Origin: JARRQJ01 sp963810615 | Lineage (GTDB): Bacteria > Pseudomonadota > Gammaproteobacteria > DRLM01 | NCBI GenBank assembly: GCA_963810615.1 | Contig: CAWEOA010000002.1 | Span: forward strand, 1 to 64,000 | Direction: 5' to 3' | Length of the DNA stretch: 64,000 bases | In this document: positions 33,557 through 43,295 of the stretch, piece by piece | Position numbering within the stretch: position 1 is the stretch's first letter | How the letters are laid out: the number at the start of each line of letters is the position of its first letter | The notes under the pieces: model-generated | What the model was told of the DNA's origin: nothing | What the model saw: only the letters and a program-made list of their open reading frames with translations | Databases searched by the model: none | Program-made: the position numbers and the translations under genes

Positions 33557-34657
33557 ATGAATCTATTCCGCCGATACCACGCTCCCCCGCAATCGGGCTT
33601 CCTGCGACTGCGCATAGTCGCCGCGATACTGATGATAGCGCCCTATTTGGCAACGGCCAGCTCGAACTATGAAAGCGAATTCATTCCATTCCCGGAAGTA
33701 ACCCTTCATTACTACGATAGAGACGTCCCTCCTGCGCAACAACATGGGTCAGCTCCTTTGGTGGACTTCTTTTACACCGCACAATATAACAATTGGCGAG
33801 TGTTGAGCGAATTTCTCGTCAGCAGCGACGAACGCGACTTGGAACGCCTGATTGTCGGGAGGATAGGTCCGAATGGCCGCCAATTCTGGTTAGGGCGCAA
33901 CCACACCGATCTGGATCAATGGAACCGCCTCTTCCATCGAGAAACCTATCTGCAAACCACTATTCATCGCCCCGGGATTATCGAATTCGAAGATGACGGC
34001 GGCGTGCTGCCCGCTCACATTACCGGCCTGTCAATGGAAGACAACAAGACCATCGGCGGACACAGCTTGAATTACAGAGTCAGTATTGGCTTGGGCCCCA
34101 CACTGAAACAGCAGCACTTGGTCCCATATGACCTTCTCAAACTCAACCAGGATTCAAATGCTTTGGCTCTCACGGCCATTATCTCCGATCAAACTGCGGG
34201 TGACAGCTTCAAAGACAGCGGGTTATTTTTTGGACACGCCATTATTCCCTCACAGACCGGCAATATCCTGAAAATCAAACAGACGGCATTGGGCGCCTAT
34301 ACAAACTACAGCACCGGCTCCGCGATGATATGGCGGGCGTCGGCCTTTTATGTCGAGGATGATATGGACTTGGCGGGCGGCACCAACAAGAACTCATCAT
34401 TCGTCTATGCCTATCTTCAACCGGAATACAATCTCAACGCAACGTGGACCCTCTATGGACGGGTGGAGGGAAATTCCGGGGCCAACAACGATCTTTATGT
34501 TCAGCAGATCCCTTCATTTATCTGCGAACGCACCCTGGTCGGCACACGCTATCAAATGCAAGACAGCCAGGTTATCAAATTTGAGCTGGCCAAACTGCAA
34601 CAATATGGAGAACACTTTCTAGCCGCGGAAGTACAATGGAGCGCGGCATTCCCATGA
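33557..34657 (+). CDS. Predicted outer-membrane beta-barrel (porin-like) protein
   Basis: 366 residues. Signal peptide about 1-35 (RIVAAILMIAPYLATASS). The rest alternates polar and hydrophobic residues as in a beta-barrel (RASAFYVEDDM, SFVYAYLQPEYNLNATWTLYGRVEG, FLAAEVQWSAAFP), ending in an aromatic-rich strand. I cannot name the family. Its stop overlaps the next gene's start (ATGA at 34654), so it is translated with a periplasmic binding-like protein and a GGDEF-EAL protein. Confidence 0.7.
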   Translation: MNLFRRYHAPPQSGFLRLRIVAAILMIAPYLATASSNYESEFIPFPEVTLHYYDRDVPPAQQHGSAPLVDFFYTAQYNNWRVLSEFLVSSDERDLERLIVGRIGPNGRQFWLGRNHTDLDQWNRLFHRETYLQTTIHRPGIIEFEDDGGVLPAHITGLSMEDNKTIGGHSLNYRVSIGLGPTLKQQHLVPYDLLKLNQDSNALALTAIISDQTAGDSFKDSGLFFGHAIIPSQTGNILKIKQTALGAYTNYSTGSAMIWRASAFYVEDDMDLAGGTNKNSSFVYAYLQPEYNLNATWTLYGRVEGNSGANNDLYVQQIPSFICERTLVGTRYQMQDSQVIKFELAKLQQYGEHFLAAEVQWSAAFP

Positions 34658-35112
34658 AGTACCGGCACACCATAGCCACGCTCTTAATGCTGCTGCTTAG
34701 CACTCCTAGCCTGGCGGCCAACGATAACAACCGCCATCTGGTCCTGGTTACGGACACGGCCACGGGCATAACGGCTCTCTCGACAAGTGAAATTCACAAA
34801 TTATTTCTCGGCTTACCCCTCGAGAAAGCAGGCCACCCGCTGGAAGCCGCCATAAATCATAGCGACCCATTCCTGTATGAGATCTTCCTGCAAAAGATCG
34901 TCTACATGTCATCCATCTCATACGACCGACATCTCTTATCAAACGTAATCCAACTCGGCGGCCGGCGCCCCCGGATATTCAATAACACGCAATCATTGAT
35001 AAATGCTCTAAAACAGAAGCCGGGCACTGTCAGCGTGTTATGGGAGGACGATATACAAACCACATCCGACCTTACTATCATCGGGGAAATATGGCACGGC
35101 ACAATAGAATAA
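34654..35112 (+). CDS. Small periplasmic substrate-binding-like protein (PstS-like)
   Basis: 152 residues. Signal peptide MKYRHTIATLLMLLLSTPSLAA. The mature part resembles the short PBP-like proteins related to phosphate-binding PstS: ALSTSEIHKLFLGLP near the N-terminus, a middle FLYEIFLQKIVYMSS and the GxVSVLWED segment near the C-terminus. Only one lobe's worth of sequence is present, and no ABC transporter genes are nearby, so a sensory role is likelier than transport. Overlaps the genes on both sides (4 and 22 bases). Confidence 0.7.
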   Translation: MKYRHTIATLLMLLLSTPSLAANDNNRHLVLVTDTATGITALSTSEIHKLFLGLPLEKAGHPLEAAINHSDPFLYEIFLQKIVYMSSISYDRHLLSNVIQLGGRRPRIFNNTQSLINALKQKPGTVSVLWEDDIQTTSDLTIIGEIWHGTIE

Positions 35113-37574
35113 AAATATTACTGCACAGCTTTGCCGGGCGCATCACCATTGGCGTCGTGCTTATTCACGCGCTATTGATACCGTTCCTATTCGGCGTGGT
35201 CTTCGTGATCGAGGCCGGCTACAAGCAACAATTCATCGAATATGTGCGCCATGATGCATCCGTGGTCGCCGAACAACTATCGGAAGAGCAAACCGAGAGC
35301 GGCTTCCTGCATCACCTCAACGATGCCGCACTTTCGGGCGGCGTACTGGTTGCGCAATTGGTGACCGAAGACGGCACGCTTTTCAATTCAACTGTGCTGG
35401 ATAAAGCCATACCACCCTCTGACTTTCAAGAGGATTTCCGTTTCGGAGAACATGGGGATTCCGTCTATTACATCTCACTGCCTATCGGCACCGCCGACGG
35501 CAAATCGGCCACTGTGCAGATGGGTTTCGATGAAGCGCCCACACAAGAACAAATACAAAAGGCCTACCACAGGGTCGAAATACTCGCCGTAAGCTACATC
35601 ACTCTTTCCCTGTTACCCGTGGCTTTCCTCATACCGCAGCTGACTCGCCCCTTGCGCAAACTCAGAGATACGGCGCAGAAAATCGCCAAGGGCGAGGCAA
35701 CAGAACAATTGTATGTAAAGTCCAGCATCTACGAAATTTCAGATCTGGCCGACGATTTGGAAAGCATGCGCCATGAACTGGTAAATCGCAGTCAAGCCAT
35801 CATCGCACGCGAGGGACGTATCAGCGCCATCATGAACAATGTCGTAGACGGCATTATCACCATTGACGACAGCGGCACCATTGAGTCCATGAATCCCGCC
35901 GCACTGCAAATTTTCGGATACGAGCAGCCGGATATCAGCGACATCAATTTTGACGACCTGCTGAATGATTCATATTTATTCGCAAGAAATCCCAACGACC
36001 AGATCGGGACATCTTCGTGCAAGGCATCCATCACCAGCATCATGACCCATGAAACCGTGGGCCGGCGTAAGGACGGCAACACCCTCCCCATAGAAATTGC
36101 CATCAGTGAATTAACGCGCAGCGAAGGACGCCTCTTTATCGCCATTGTACGTGATATTACAGAGCGCAAGCGCTCGGAAGAGGAGCTGAAGGCATTACAT
36201 GACGACCTGGAGAGGCGCGTCATTAAACGCACCAAGGAATTGGCGTCGCTCAACCAGGAACTTGAACATCAGGCACTGCATGATGCCTTGACAGAGTTAC
36301 CCAATCGTTTGTTGTTACAGGACCGCATGCATCAAGCGCTGCTTTCTGCACAACGCGAACATCACCAACTGGCGCTGCTAATCACCGACCTGGATAGATT
36401 CAAGGAAATAAACGACACCCTCGGCCATCATTATGGGGACCTGGTATTGCAAGAAGTGTCGGCGCGCATGCGTGCAGCACTACGAGGGTCGGATACCATC
36501 GCGCGTCTGGGCGGCGATGAATTTGCCATCCTGCTTCCCTATATCGAATCCGCCGACGACGCCGTCATGGCGGCCCGCAAACTGGTCGCCACCATGGAAA
36601 AACCCATCGTCCTTGAGGATCATAGTTTTCACGTCGGCATCAGTGTCGGCATCGCACTATATCCCGATCATGGCCAAGACGGTTCGACCTTGATGCGTCA
36701 CGCCGATGTCGCCATGTACGTAGCGAAGCGCTCGACATCGGGTTATGCGCTCTACGATCATTTGGAAGATCAACACAGCGTCAGTCGCTTGGCCATGGTA
36801 GGGGAATTACGCCATGCAATTGAACATAGACAATTGGTACTATTCTACCAACCCAAGATCGATCTCAAGGAAGGTCAGATCACAGGTGTCGAGGCATTGG
36901 TACGCTGGAATCATCCGCAACGCGGCCTGCTGTCTCCCGACGAGTTTATCCCCCTGGCGGAACACACCGGGCTGATACGGCCTTTGACCTTCTTCGTCCT
37001 CGATGAGGCATTGCATCAGGCATCCGTCTGGAAGAAAAACGACTTGAACCTGAAAATGGCCGTCAACCTCTCTGCCCACCACCTGCAAGACGAACAACTG
37101 GCCAGCAAAGTTGAATCCGCCATGCGGCAATGGGATGTACCGCCGGAACTGCTGGAATTCGAGATCACTGAGAGCGCGATTATGGCCAATCCCCTGCGCG
37201 CCATGAACACCCTTACTCAATTGAGCAGGATGGGCATAGGTCTTTCGATCGATGATTTCGGCACCGGATATTCGTCGTTAATATACCTTAAGCAATTACC
37301 AGTCGATGAAATCAAAATCGACAAATCCTTCGTCATCGATATGCTGGAGAACAATGAAGATCTGGTGATCGTCCGCTCCACCATCGACCTAGCGCACAAC
37401 ATGGGGAGACAGGTGGTGGCCGAAGGTGTAGAAAGCGAAGAGGTCTTGAATCTTTTGATGGAACTGGGCTGCGATATGGCCCAGGGCTATTACATAAGCC
37501 GTCCTATCACCGCCAATATTATCACCCAGTGGCTACAACAAACCCAATGGCCGCTAAAGCGCAGCAATGCTTGA
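35091..37574 (+). CDS. Membrane HAMP-PAS-GGDEF-EAL protein
   Basis: 827 residues, inner membrane. TM1 about 12-34, a periplasmic domain about 35-165, TM2 about 166-185, HAMP (PLRKLRDTAQKIAKGEA), PAS (about 240-360), a short coiled coil, GGDEF (about 400-560) and EAL (about 575-825). GGDEF is intact (ARLGGDEFAI near 473) with an RxxD inhibitory site (RGSD) just before it. EAL keeps EALVRW near 599, NLSAHHLQD, FEITES, DDFGTGYSSL and AEGVE, so both activities look possible. The start at 35091 has GGGGAA upstream and lies inside the binding-like gene. Confidence 0.92.
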   Translation: MARHNRIKILLHSFAGRITIGVVLIHALLIPFLFGVVFVIEAGYKQQFIEYVRHDASVVAEQLSEEQTESGFLHHLNDAALSGGVLVAQLVTEDGTLFNSTVLDKAIPPSDFQEDFRFGEHGDSVYYISLPIGTADGKSATVQMGFDEAPTQEQIQKAYHRVEILAVSYITLSLLPVAFLIPQLTRPLRKLRDTAQKIAKGEATEQLYVKSSIYEISDLADDLESMRHELVNRSQAIIAREGRISAIMNNVVDGIITIDDSGTIESMNPAALQIFGYEQPDISDINFDDLLNDSYLFARNPNDQIGTSSCKASITSIMTHETVGRRKDGNTLPIEIAISELTRSEGRLFIAIVRDITERKRSEEELKALHDDLERRVIKRTKELASLNQELEHQALHDALTELPNRLLLQDRMHQALLSAQREHHQLALLITDLDRFKEINDTLGHHYGDLVLQEVSARMRAALRGSDTIARLGGDEFAILLPYIESADDAVMAARKLVATMEKPIVLEDHSFHVGISVGIALYPDHGQDGSTLMRHADVAMYVAKRSTSGYALYDHLEDQHSVSRLAMVGELRHAIEHRQLVLFYQPKIDLKEGQITGVEALVRWNHPQRGLLSPDEFIPLAEHTGLIRPLTFFVLDEALHQASVWKKNDLNLKMAVNLSAHHLQDEQLASKVESAMRQWDVPPELLEFEITESAIMANPLRAMNTLTQLSRMGIGLSIDDFGTGYSSLIYLKQLPVDEIKIDKSFVIDMLENNEDLVIVRSTIDLAHNMGRQVVAEGVESEEVLNLLMELGCDMAQGYYISRPITANIITQWLQQTQWPLKRSNA

Positions 37575-37661
37575 TGGCGGGTGGAAAGTTACCCTTAAAA
37601 TCCTTAAACCCTGGATAGAAATCGATCGCTCACTCCCAAGCGTGACATTCAATCAAAGCAA

Positions 37662-38153
37662 TCAGGCGGCAAACACAACGCTGCCCAAGTGTAAACAACA
37701 TGCCGCATATATCCCGGCGAGCACATCGTCCACCATCACCCCGAATCCTCCGGATACTCGGCGATCCAACCAGTAAATCGGCCACGGCTTCCAAATATCG
37801 AAGAGCCGAAACAAGATAAAGCCCGCCGCTATCCACAACCAACCGGCCGGCGCCGCTGCCATGGTCACCCAAAAACCCACCATCTCATCCCAGACTATGG
37901 CGCCATGATCATGAACGCCCAAAACCCGTCCCGCTTTGCCGCATACCCATACCCCGACGGCGAACAACGCAACCGTCAACGCTAGATATTCCGGCAAGGG
38001 AAGACGCGCGAACAGCACATAAAAGGGCAGTGCCATCAGCGTTCCCCAGGTACCCGGCGCCTTGGGGAGGGCACCGGCACCGAAACCCAGCGCGATAACG
38101 CAGAGGGGATCGCGCCACACCGCTGCGGGGATGGGTGGCGAGCTAGCAGACAT
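37662..38153 (-). CDS. pgpA: Phosphatidylglycerophosphatase A
   Basis: Dephosphorylates phosphatidylglycerol phosphate at the inner membrane. 163 residues with several membrane segments; GFGAGALPKAPGTWGTLMALP and WDEMVGFWV are the signature regions. Its ATG overlaps the thiL stop by one base (TGATG). Last gene of the glyA-to-pgpA run, convergent with the GGDEF-EAL gene. Confidence 0.94.
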   Translation of the reverse strand: MSASSPPIPAAVWRDPLCVIALGFGAGALPKAPGTWGTLMALPFYVLFARLPLPEYLALTVALFAVGVWVCGKAGRVLGVHDHGAIVWDEMVGFWVTMAAAPAGWLWIAAGFILFRLFDIWKPWPIYWLDRRVSGGFGVMVDDVLAGIYAACCLHLGSVVFAA

Positions 38154-39157
38154 CAGTTACCCGGTTCTTGAGAAAAATGTTCATAGCCGCTGCGCTCTAA
38201 TGGCAGCAGCGTTCCGTCCGCTTGCCTCAGCCGCAAACCCGGTGCCGCTTCAATAATACCAATGGCGTGACACCCGCACGAAAAGTTTGAGAACAGTTCT
38301 TCCAACCGCCGGCCTTGCGCCGCCGGGGCCGTAAAGCACAGCTCATAGTCATCGCCGGCACTGAGAGCCAGACGCAAGCGTTCGGCCTCATTCAAATAAT
38401 ATTTGCCTGAAGCGGTCACCGCGACGAATGACGGGGAAAGTGGAATGTCGTATAGATTCAAGGTCGCCCCCACCCCGCTGACTTCAAGAATATGGCCAAG
38501 GTCCGCCGCCAAGCCATCGGAGATATCGACCATGGCGGTCGCTTCACCGCTGAGTGCCTGACCTTCCTTACAGCGCGGGATGGGACGATGCAAGCGGGAG
38601 AATAGGTACTCCCCGTCAGCTGCGGGTATATCCTGTTGCTGTTGCCAGGCGCGCAAGGCCAAGCCGGCATCCCCTACCGAGCCCGTGAGATAGATGACAT
38701 CACCGGGACGCGCCCCAGAGCGCCGCACCGCCATTCCGGCGCGCACCCACCCCTGAAGCTGCACCGTGACGGTCAATGGCCCATGGGTGGTGTCACCGCC
38801 GATGAGCTGCACTCCGCACTGTTCCGCCAGGTCAAAGAATCCGCTCGCGAAGGCGCCCAGCCACACCTCATCGGCGTGTGGCAAGGTCAAGGCCAAGGTG
38901 GCCCAGGCCGGCACCGCGCCCATAGCCGCAATATCGCTGAGATTCACTGCCAAGGCCTTATGCCCCACGTTTTCGGGGTGGGTATCGTGAGGAAAATGCA
39001 CGCCGGCCACCAGGGTATCCACCACGGTCACCAAGTCGCAATTCGGAGGCGCATGCACAACGGCGCCGTCATCACCAATGCCTATCACTACATCGCCGCG
39101 ATCGAGGCCGCGACCGGCAAAATTACGACGGATGATATCGAATTCCGACATTGCCAT
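38153..39157 (-). CDS. thiL: Thiamine-monophosphate kinase
   Basis: Phosphorylates thiamine monophosphate to the active diphosphate. 334 residues of the PurM/ThiL fold with VIGIGDDGAVV, LAVNLSDIAAMGAVP and LIGGDTTHGP. Alternative starts are GTG 39163 and ATG 39151; 39157 has GGGGAG ten bases upstream. The nusB-thiL-pgpA order is standard. Confidence 0.95.
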   Translation of the reverse strand: MAMSEFDIIRRNFAGRGLDRGDVVIGIGDDGAVVHAPPNCDLVTVVDTLVAGVHFPHDTHPENVGHKALAVNLSDIAAMGAVPAWATLALTLPHADEVWLGAFASGFFDLAEQCGVQLIGGDTTHGPLTVTVQLQGWVRAGMAVRRSGARPGDVIYLTGSVGDAGLALRAWQQQQDIPAADGEYLFSRLHRPIPRCKEGQALSGEATAMVDISDGLAADLGHILEVSGVGATLNLYDIPLSPSFVAVTASGKYYLNEAERLRLALSAGDDYELCFTAPAAQGRRLEELFSNFSCGCHAIGIIEAAPGLRLRQADGTLLPLERSGYEHFSQEPGN

Positions 39158-39208
39158 GTTCACACCGCTCCCCGGCAGGACCCATCACCGGGCGGACCTA
39201 GCCCGCGC

Positions 39209-39685
39209 TCAACGGGTGTTCATCTTAAGCTCGGCACGACGCAGTTCCCTTGCCACCTTATCCATCACGCCATTGATATAACGGTGACTTTGCTCGGCGC
39301 CGAATACTTTGGCCAATTCCACCGCCTCGTTGATGATCACCCGAAAGGGGATCTGTGGCTGATGGGCCAGCTCGCTGACACCGATGCGCAGGATCGCCAA
39401 TTCCACCGGATCCAATTCGGTGACGGGACGATCCAAGAAAGGCATCAGATGCGCATCCAGCTCCGCCACATGCGCGGGAATAGAGCGCAGCAACTCGCTG
39501 AAATAAGCTACGTCGGCCTGGCCAAGATCCTGCTCGGCCAAAAACTGGGCCTCGATCTCGCCAATCTCCGCACCGCCCACCTGCCATTGATAAATAGCCT
39601 GCAAGGCGCAGCGCCTGGCCTTGCTGCGCGCCTGGCTGATTGAAGTTTTTTTCGCCAAATTAGCTCTGCCTATGAGCGCCATCAT
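39209..39685 (-). CDS. nusB: Transcription antitermination factor NusB
   Basis: Binds boxA RNA with NusE in rRNA antitermination. 158 residues, all helical, with RSKARRCALQAIYQWQ at the N-terminus and FRVIINEAVELAKVFGAEQSHRYINGVMD at the C-terminus (quoted in parts: VIINEAVELAK, HRYINGVMDKVA). Lies 19 bases after ribH. Confidence 0.95.
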   Translation of the reverse strand: MMALIGRANLAKKTSISQARSKARRCALQAIYQWQVGGAEIGEIEAQFLAEQDLGQADVAYFSELLRSIPAHVAELDAHLMPFLDRPVTELDPVELAILRIGVSELAHQPQIPFRVIINEAVELAKVFGAEQSHRYINGVMDKVARELRRAELKMNTR

Positions 39686-39704
39686 GAGGATGAACGCATG
39701 AATA

Positions 39705-40178
39705 TCAACCGAGCCGCTTTAACAGACTCACCATTTCCAAAGCGGACATCGCCGCCTCGGCACCCTTGTTTCCCGCCTTGGTGCCGGCCCGTTCCACCGC
39801 CTGCTCGATGGTATCCACGGTCAACACCCCAAAAGCAATCGGCACATCGAATTTCAACGCCACCGCCGCGATGCCTTTGACACATTCACCCGCCACGTAA
39901 TCGAAATGAGGTGTGGCGCCGCGAATCACACAACCCAGGGCGATTATCCCGTCATATTGCTTGGAAGAGGCCACGCGCTGCGCGGCCAAGGGGATCTCAA
40001 AGGCTCCCGGAGTATGGATGACATCGATGCTTTTCGCCTCGACGCCGTGGCGCACCAAGGTATCGATTGCCCCGGCCAGCAAATGGTCAACTATGTAGCT
40101 GTTGAAGCGCCCCGCGACAATGGCGAAACGTGCCCCCTGAGCGACAAAGTCCCCGCTAATGGTGTTAACACTGTTCAT
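39705..40178 (-). CDS. ribH: 6,7-dimethyl-8-ribityllumazine synthase
   Basis: Penultimate riboflavin enzyme, joining the pyrimidine with dihydroxybutanone phosphate. 157 residues. AIVAGRFNSYIVDHLLAGA, HTPGAFEIPLAAQ and GCVIRGATPHFDYVAGE are family motifs, with the catalytic His in PHFDYV. The start at 40178 follows the family N-terminus. Confidence 0.96.
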   Translation of the reverse strand: MNSVNTISGDFVAQGARFAIVAGRFNSYIVDHLLAGAIDTLVRHGVEAKSIDVIHTPGAFEIPLAAQRVASSKQYDGIIALGCVIRGATPHFDYVAGECVKGIAAVALKFDVPIAFGVLTVDTIEQAVERAGTKAGNKGAEAAMSALEMVSLLKRLG

Positions 40179-40228
40179 AACCGTCTCTTTCTCGCCGCCA
40201 CACCGGCGTTGTCTCAATTATGCCTATT

Positions 40229-41341
40229 CTATTCGGCGCCGACATATTCCACCACTTCCAGGCCGAAACCGGATATGCCGTGCATACGCTTGGGGGTTCC
40301 CAATACGCGCATTTTGGCCACTCCGATATCCGCCAGGATCTGCGCCCCCACGCCGAATGTGCGCAGTTCCTCCTGCATAGGCAGTTTAGGAAGCTGGGCA
40401 CCCTGCTCCTGCAGGCGATAGGCGCGCAGGTGATCGACCAGTTCCTGCGCCTCATTAGGTTTGCGCAACACCACCAGCACCCCTCTGTCCTCAGCGGCGA
40501 TGCGTTGCAACGCCTCACGCATCGACCAACTCACATCGTCGCGGGCGGCACCGAACAGATCGCTCAAGGTATCCAGCATATGCACACGCACCAGCACCGG
40601 ACCATCGCCGTGAATTTCACCCTTGACCAGCGCCAAATGAATTTCTCCGCCCACCTTGTCCCGATAGGCCGACAGGCGAAAGACACCGTAGTCCGTGTCC
40701 AGATTACTCTCGTCCAGCAGTTCGATGGTCTTCTCGTGCTGCATGCGATAGTGAATCAGATCGGCGATGGTGCCGATCTTGAGGCCGTGAACCTCGGCAA
40801 AACCCTCCAGTTCCGGACGGCGCGCCATGCTACCGTCTTCATTGAGGATCTCCACAATCACTGCCGCGGGTTCCAATCCTGCAAACCGGGCGAGATCACA
40901 GCCCGCCTCAGTGTGCCCGGCCCGGGTCAAGACCCCGCCCGCTTGCGCCATGAGCGGAAAAATATGGCCGGGTTGTACGATGTCGTCCGGACCGGCGTCA
41001 TCGGCCACCGCGGCGCGGATGGTGGTGGCGCGATCCGCGGCGGAGATACCTGTGGTCACACCCCGCGCCGCCTCGATGGAAACGGTAAAGTTGGTGGCAT
41101 GGTTGCTGCGGGCACCGGCCACCATCAAGGGCAGGCGCAGGCGCTCGCAGCGTTCCTGCGTCAAGGTCAGGCATATCAATCCCCGCCCATAGCGGGCCAT
41201 GAAGTTGATATCCTCCGGACGGACACAGGAAGCCGCCATCACCAGATCGCCTTCGTTTTCACGATCTTCGTCATCGACGATGATCACCATCCGCCCACGG
41301 CGGATGTCTTCAATAATTTCGGAAACGGGTGAAAAAGACAT
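40229..41341 (-). CDS. ribB: 3,4-dihydroxy-2-butanone 4-phosphate synthase with inactive GTP cyclohydrolase II-like domain (RibBX type)
   Basis: 370 residues. The N-terminal half (1-205) is an intact RibB: VDDEDRENEGD, QPGHIFPLMAQ and AGHTEAGCDLA carry the metal and substrate residues. The C-terminal half has the GTP cyclohydrolase II fold, but the zinc-binding CLTGDVFGSxRCDCG segment is replaced by MLDTLSDLFGAARDDVSWS, losing all three cysteines. GCHII activity is therefore not expected, and a separate ribA must supply the first riboflavin step. Such RibBX proteins are known in Proteobacteria. Confidence 0.93.
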   Translation of the reverse strand: MSFSPVSEIIEDIRRGRMVIIVDDEDRENEGDLVMAASCVRPEDINFMARYGRGLICLTLTQERCERLRLPLMVAGARSNHATNFTVSIEAARGVTTGISAADRATTIRAAVADDAGPDDIVQPGHIFPLMAQAGGVLTRAGHTEAGCDLARFAGLEPAAVIVEILNEDGSMARRPELEGFAEVHGLKIGTIADLIHYRMQHEKTIELLDESNLDTDYGVFRLSAYRDKVGGEIHLALVKGEIHGDGPVLVRVHMLDTLSDLFGAARDDVSWSMREALQRIAAEDRGVLVVLRKPNEAQELVDHLRAYRLQEQGAQLPKLPMQEELRTFGVGAQILADIGVAKMRVLGTPKRMHGISGFGLEVVEYVGAE

Positions 41342-41437
41342 ATCCCGGAAATCTCCAAGTATCAGGCACGGCAGACGGCGCTATGCCGCATCGGCCGATA
41401 GCGGATGAATTGTAACTTGAGAACGGCAGGGATACGT

Positions 41438-42094
41438 TTATTCATGTATAAATCCGTATTGCGCCAACAGTCCGCGACCAAGACCTTGGCCTTGAGCGGT
41501 GGAATCGTTCGCCAACAGCCGTTCCACATAGCGCGCCATCAAGTCGACTTCGATGTTTACCCGCCTGCCCACCGCGAATGAACCTAAAGTCGTTTCCTGC
41601 AAGGTATGCGGCACGATATTCACCTCGAAGCGCTCGCCTTGCACCGTGTTGACCGTAAGGCTCACACCATCAACACAGATAGAACCTTTCGCGGCGATAT
41701 ATTTGGCCAAGGGCGCCGGCACTTCGATCATGAAACGCAGTGATTGTCCCGCCGGCGTCCGCATCTTCACCTCGCCCACCCCGTCCACATGACCGCTCAC
41801 CAGATGACCGCCCAGCGGTGTACCCAGCGTCAAGGCCTTTTCCAGATTCACCGGACCCCCCACCTGCAGTGACGCGAAGGTGGTGCATCCCAGCGTCTCC
41901 ACCGAGACATCCGCACTGAATCCTTCCTTATGCAGGGCTACAACGGTCAAACACACCCCGCTCACGGCGATGCTGTCGCCCACGCGCACCGCGGCAAGAT
42001 CAAGCTTACCGCTGGCGATGCGCACTCGGGCATCCGCCCCCTGACGCGCCAATTCCTGCACTTTACCCAAGGCCTGAACGATACCTGTAAACAT
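41438..42094 (-). CDS. ribE: Riboflavin synthase, alpha chain
   Basis: Dismutates two lumazines to riboflavin. 218 residues, two similar barrel repeats. MFTGIVQALGKV at the start, SGVCLTVV and VDGVSLTVN as the paired repeat motifs, and GGHLVSGHVDGVG between them. In the rib run between ribD and ribB. Also called ribC in some genomes. Confidence 0.95.
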   Translation of the reverse strand: MFTGIVQALGKVQELARQGADARVRIASGKLDLAAVRVGDSIAVSGVCLTVVALHKEGFSADVSVETLGCTTFASLQVGGPVNLEKALTLGTPLGGHLVSGHVDGVGEVKMRTPAGQSLRFMIEVPAPLAKYIAAKGSICVDGVSLTVNTVQGERFEVNIVPHTLQETTLGSFAVGRRVNIEVDLMARYVERLLANDSTAQGQGLGRGLLAQYGFIHE

Positions 42095-42155
42095 ATTCGT
42101 CGCTTATTGCCCGTCCGAAACCGCAAGGATAGATACTACCTTAAAGCCCTGAACG

Positions 42156-43295
42156 TCACATTGTTTCCTGCGCGTTTCTGATCCGCGCCTGGATCCGCCA
42201 GTCCTTCCCCACGGCACGCACATCACTTATATCCAACGCCATGCAATCGGCCAGGCGCGTAAAGGCCGGCATATGAAATAGCGCGCGCGCGGCGTCGCCC
42301 ATCAACAGCGGCGCCACATAGATGATCAACTCATCGACCAAACCCGCCTGCAATAAGGCACCGCTCAAGGTCGGGCCCGCCTCCACCCACAGCTCATTGA
42401 CGCCCTCTTGCGCCAAGCGCTGCAGTACCGCCACGAGATCCATGCCCGAACCTCCGGACAGTGGCGGTGCATATTCCACGCTAACGCCCGCCGCGTGCAG
42501 CGCAGCGGCCTGGTCCGCCGCGGCGGCGCTGAAAAGCCAGGTGCGACCCGGCTGCGCAAGGATGCGCGCCGTCGCCGGGATACGCAAATGGGTATCCAAC
42601 ACCACGCGCAAGGGCTGACGGATATCTGCCCCGCACGCTTGCCCCTCCACTAACGGTGCCTCCAACCGCACCGTCAGCGCCGGATCATCGGCCAGTACCG
42701 TACCGATACCAGTCAGCACCGCGGAACTGCGCGCCCGCCAATGATGCACGTCGCGACGCGCCGCTACACCGGTGATCCAACGGCTCTCGCCGTTGGCCAG
42801 GGCAGTGCGCCCGTCGAGACTCATGGCCATCTTACACCGCACCCACGGCATACCACAGCGCATGCGCTGAATGAAACCGAGATTGAGTCCTTCGGCTTCA
42901 TTTTGCAGTACGCCCGTCTCCACCCTGATGCCCGAGCGCGCCAAGCGAGCCAAACCCTCGCCGGCCACGCGCGGATTGGGATCTTGCATAGCGCTCACTA
43001 CGCGAGCCACGCCCGCGGCAATCAAGGCATCGGCACAGGGCGGGGTACGCCCATGGTGACTGCACGGTTCCAGGGTGACATAGACATCCGCGCCGCGGGC
43101 GCGATCGCCGGCCTGGCGCAAGGCATATACTTCGGCGTGGGGTTCGCCGGCGCGGCAATGCCAACCCTCACCCACAATCTCGCCATTACTTACCACCACG
43201 CAACCGACTCGGGGATTGGGATCCGTGGTATAGAGGCCACGCTCCGCCAAACGCAGGGCATGGGCCATGAAGGCGATATCGGCGGCGGCACTCAT
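42156..43295 (-). CDS. ribD: Bifunctional diaminohydroxyphosphoribosylaminopyrimidine deaminase / reductase
   Basis: Second and third riboflavin steps. 379 residues. The N-terminal deaminase (1-145) has the zinc motifs GEPHAEVYAL (HAE) and TLEPCSHHGRTPPC. The C-terminal reductase (about 150-375) has VRCKMAMSLDGRTA and VEAGPTLSGALLQ. 36 bases after nrdR. Confidence 0.96.
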   Translation of the reverse strand: MSAAADIAFMAHALRLAERGLYTTDPNPRVGCVVVSNGEIVGEGWHCRAGEPHAEVYALRQAGDRARGADVYVTLEPCSHHGRTPPCADALIAAGVARVVSAMQDPNPRVAGEGLARLARSGIRVETGVLQNEAEGLNLGFIQRMRCGMPWVRCKMAMSLDGRTALANGESRWITGVAARRDVHHWRARSSAVLTGIGTVLADDPALTVRLEAPLVEGQACGADIRQPLRVVLDTHLRIPATARILAQPGRTWLFSAAAADQAAALHAAGVSVEYAPPLSGGSGMDLVAVLQRLAQEGVNELWVEAGPTLSGALLQAGLVDELIIYVAPLLMGDAARALFHMPAFTRLADCMALDISDVRAVGKDWRIQARIRNAQETM

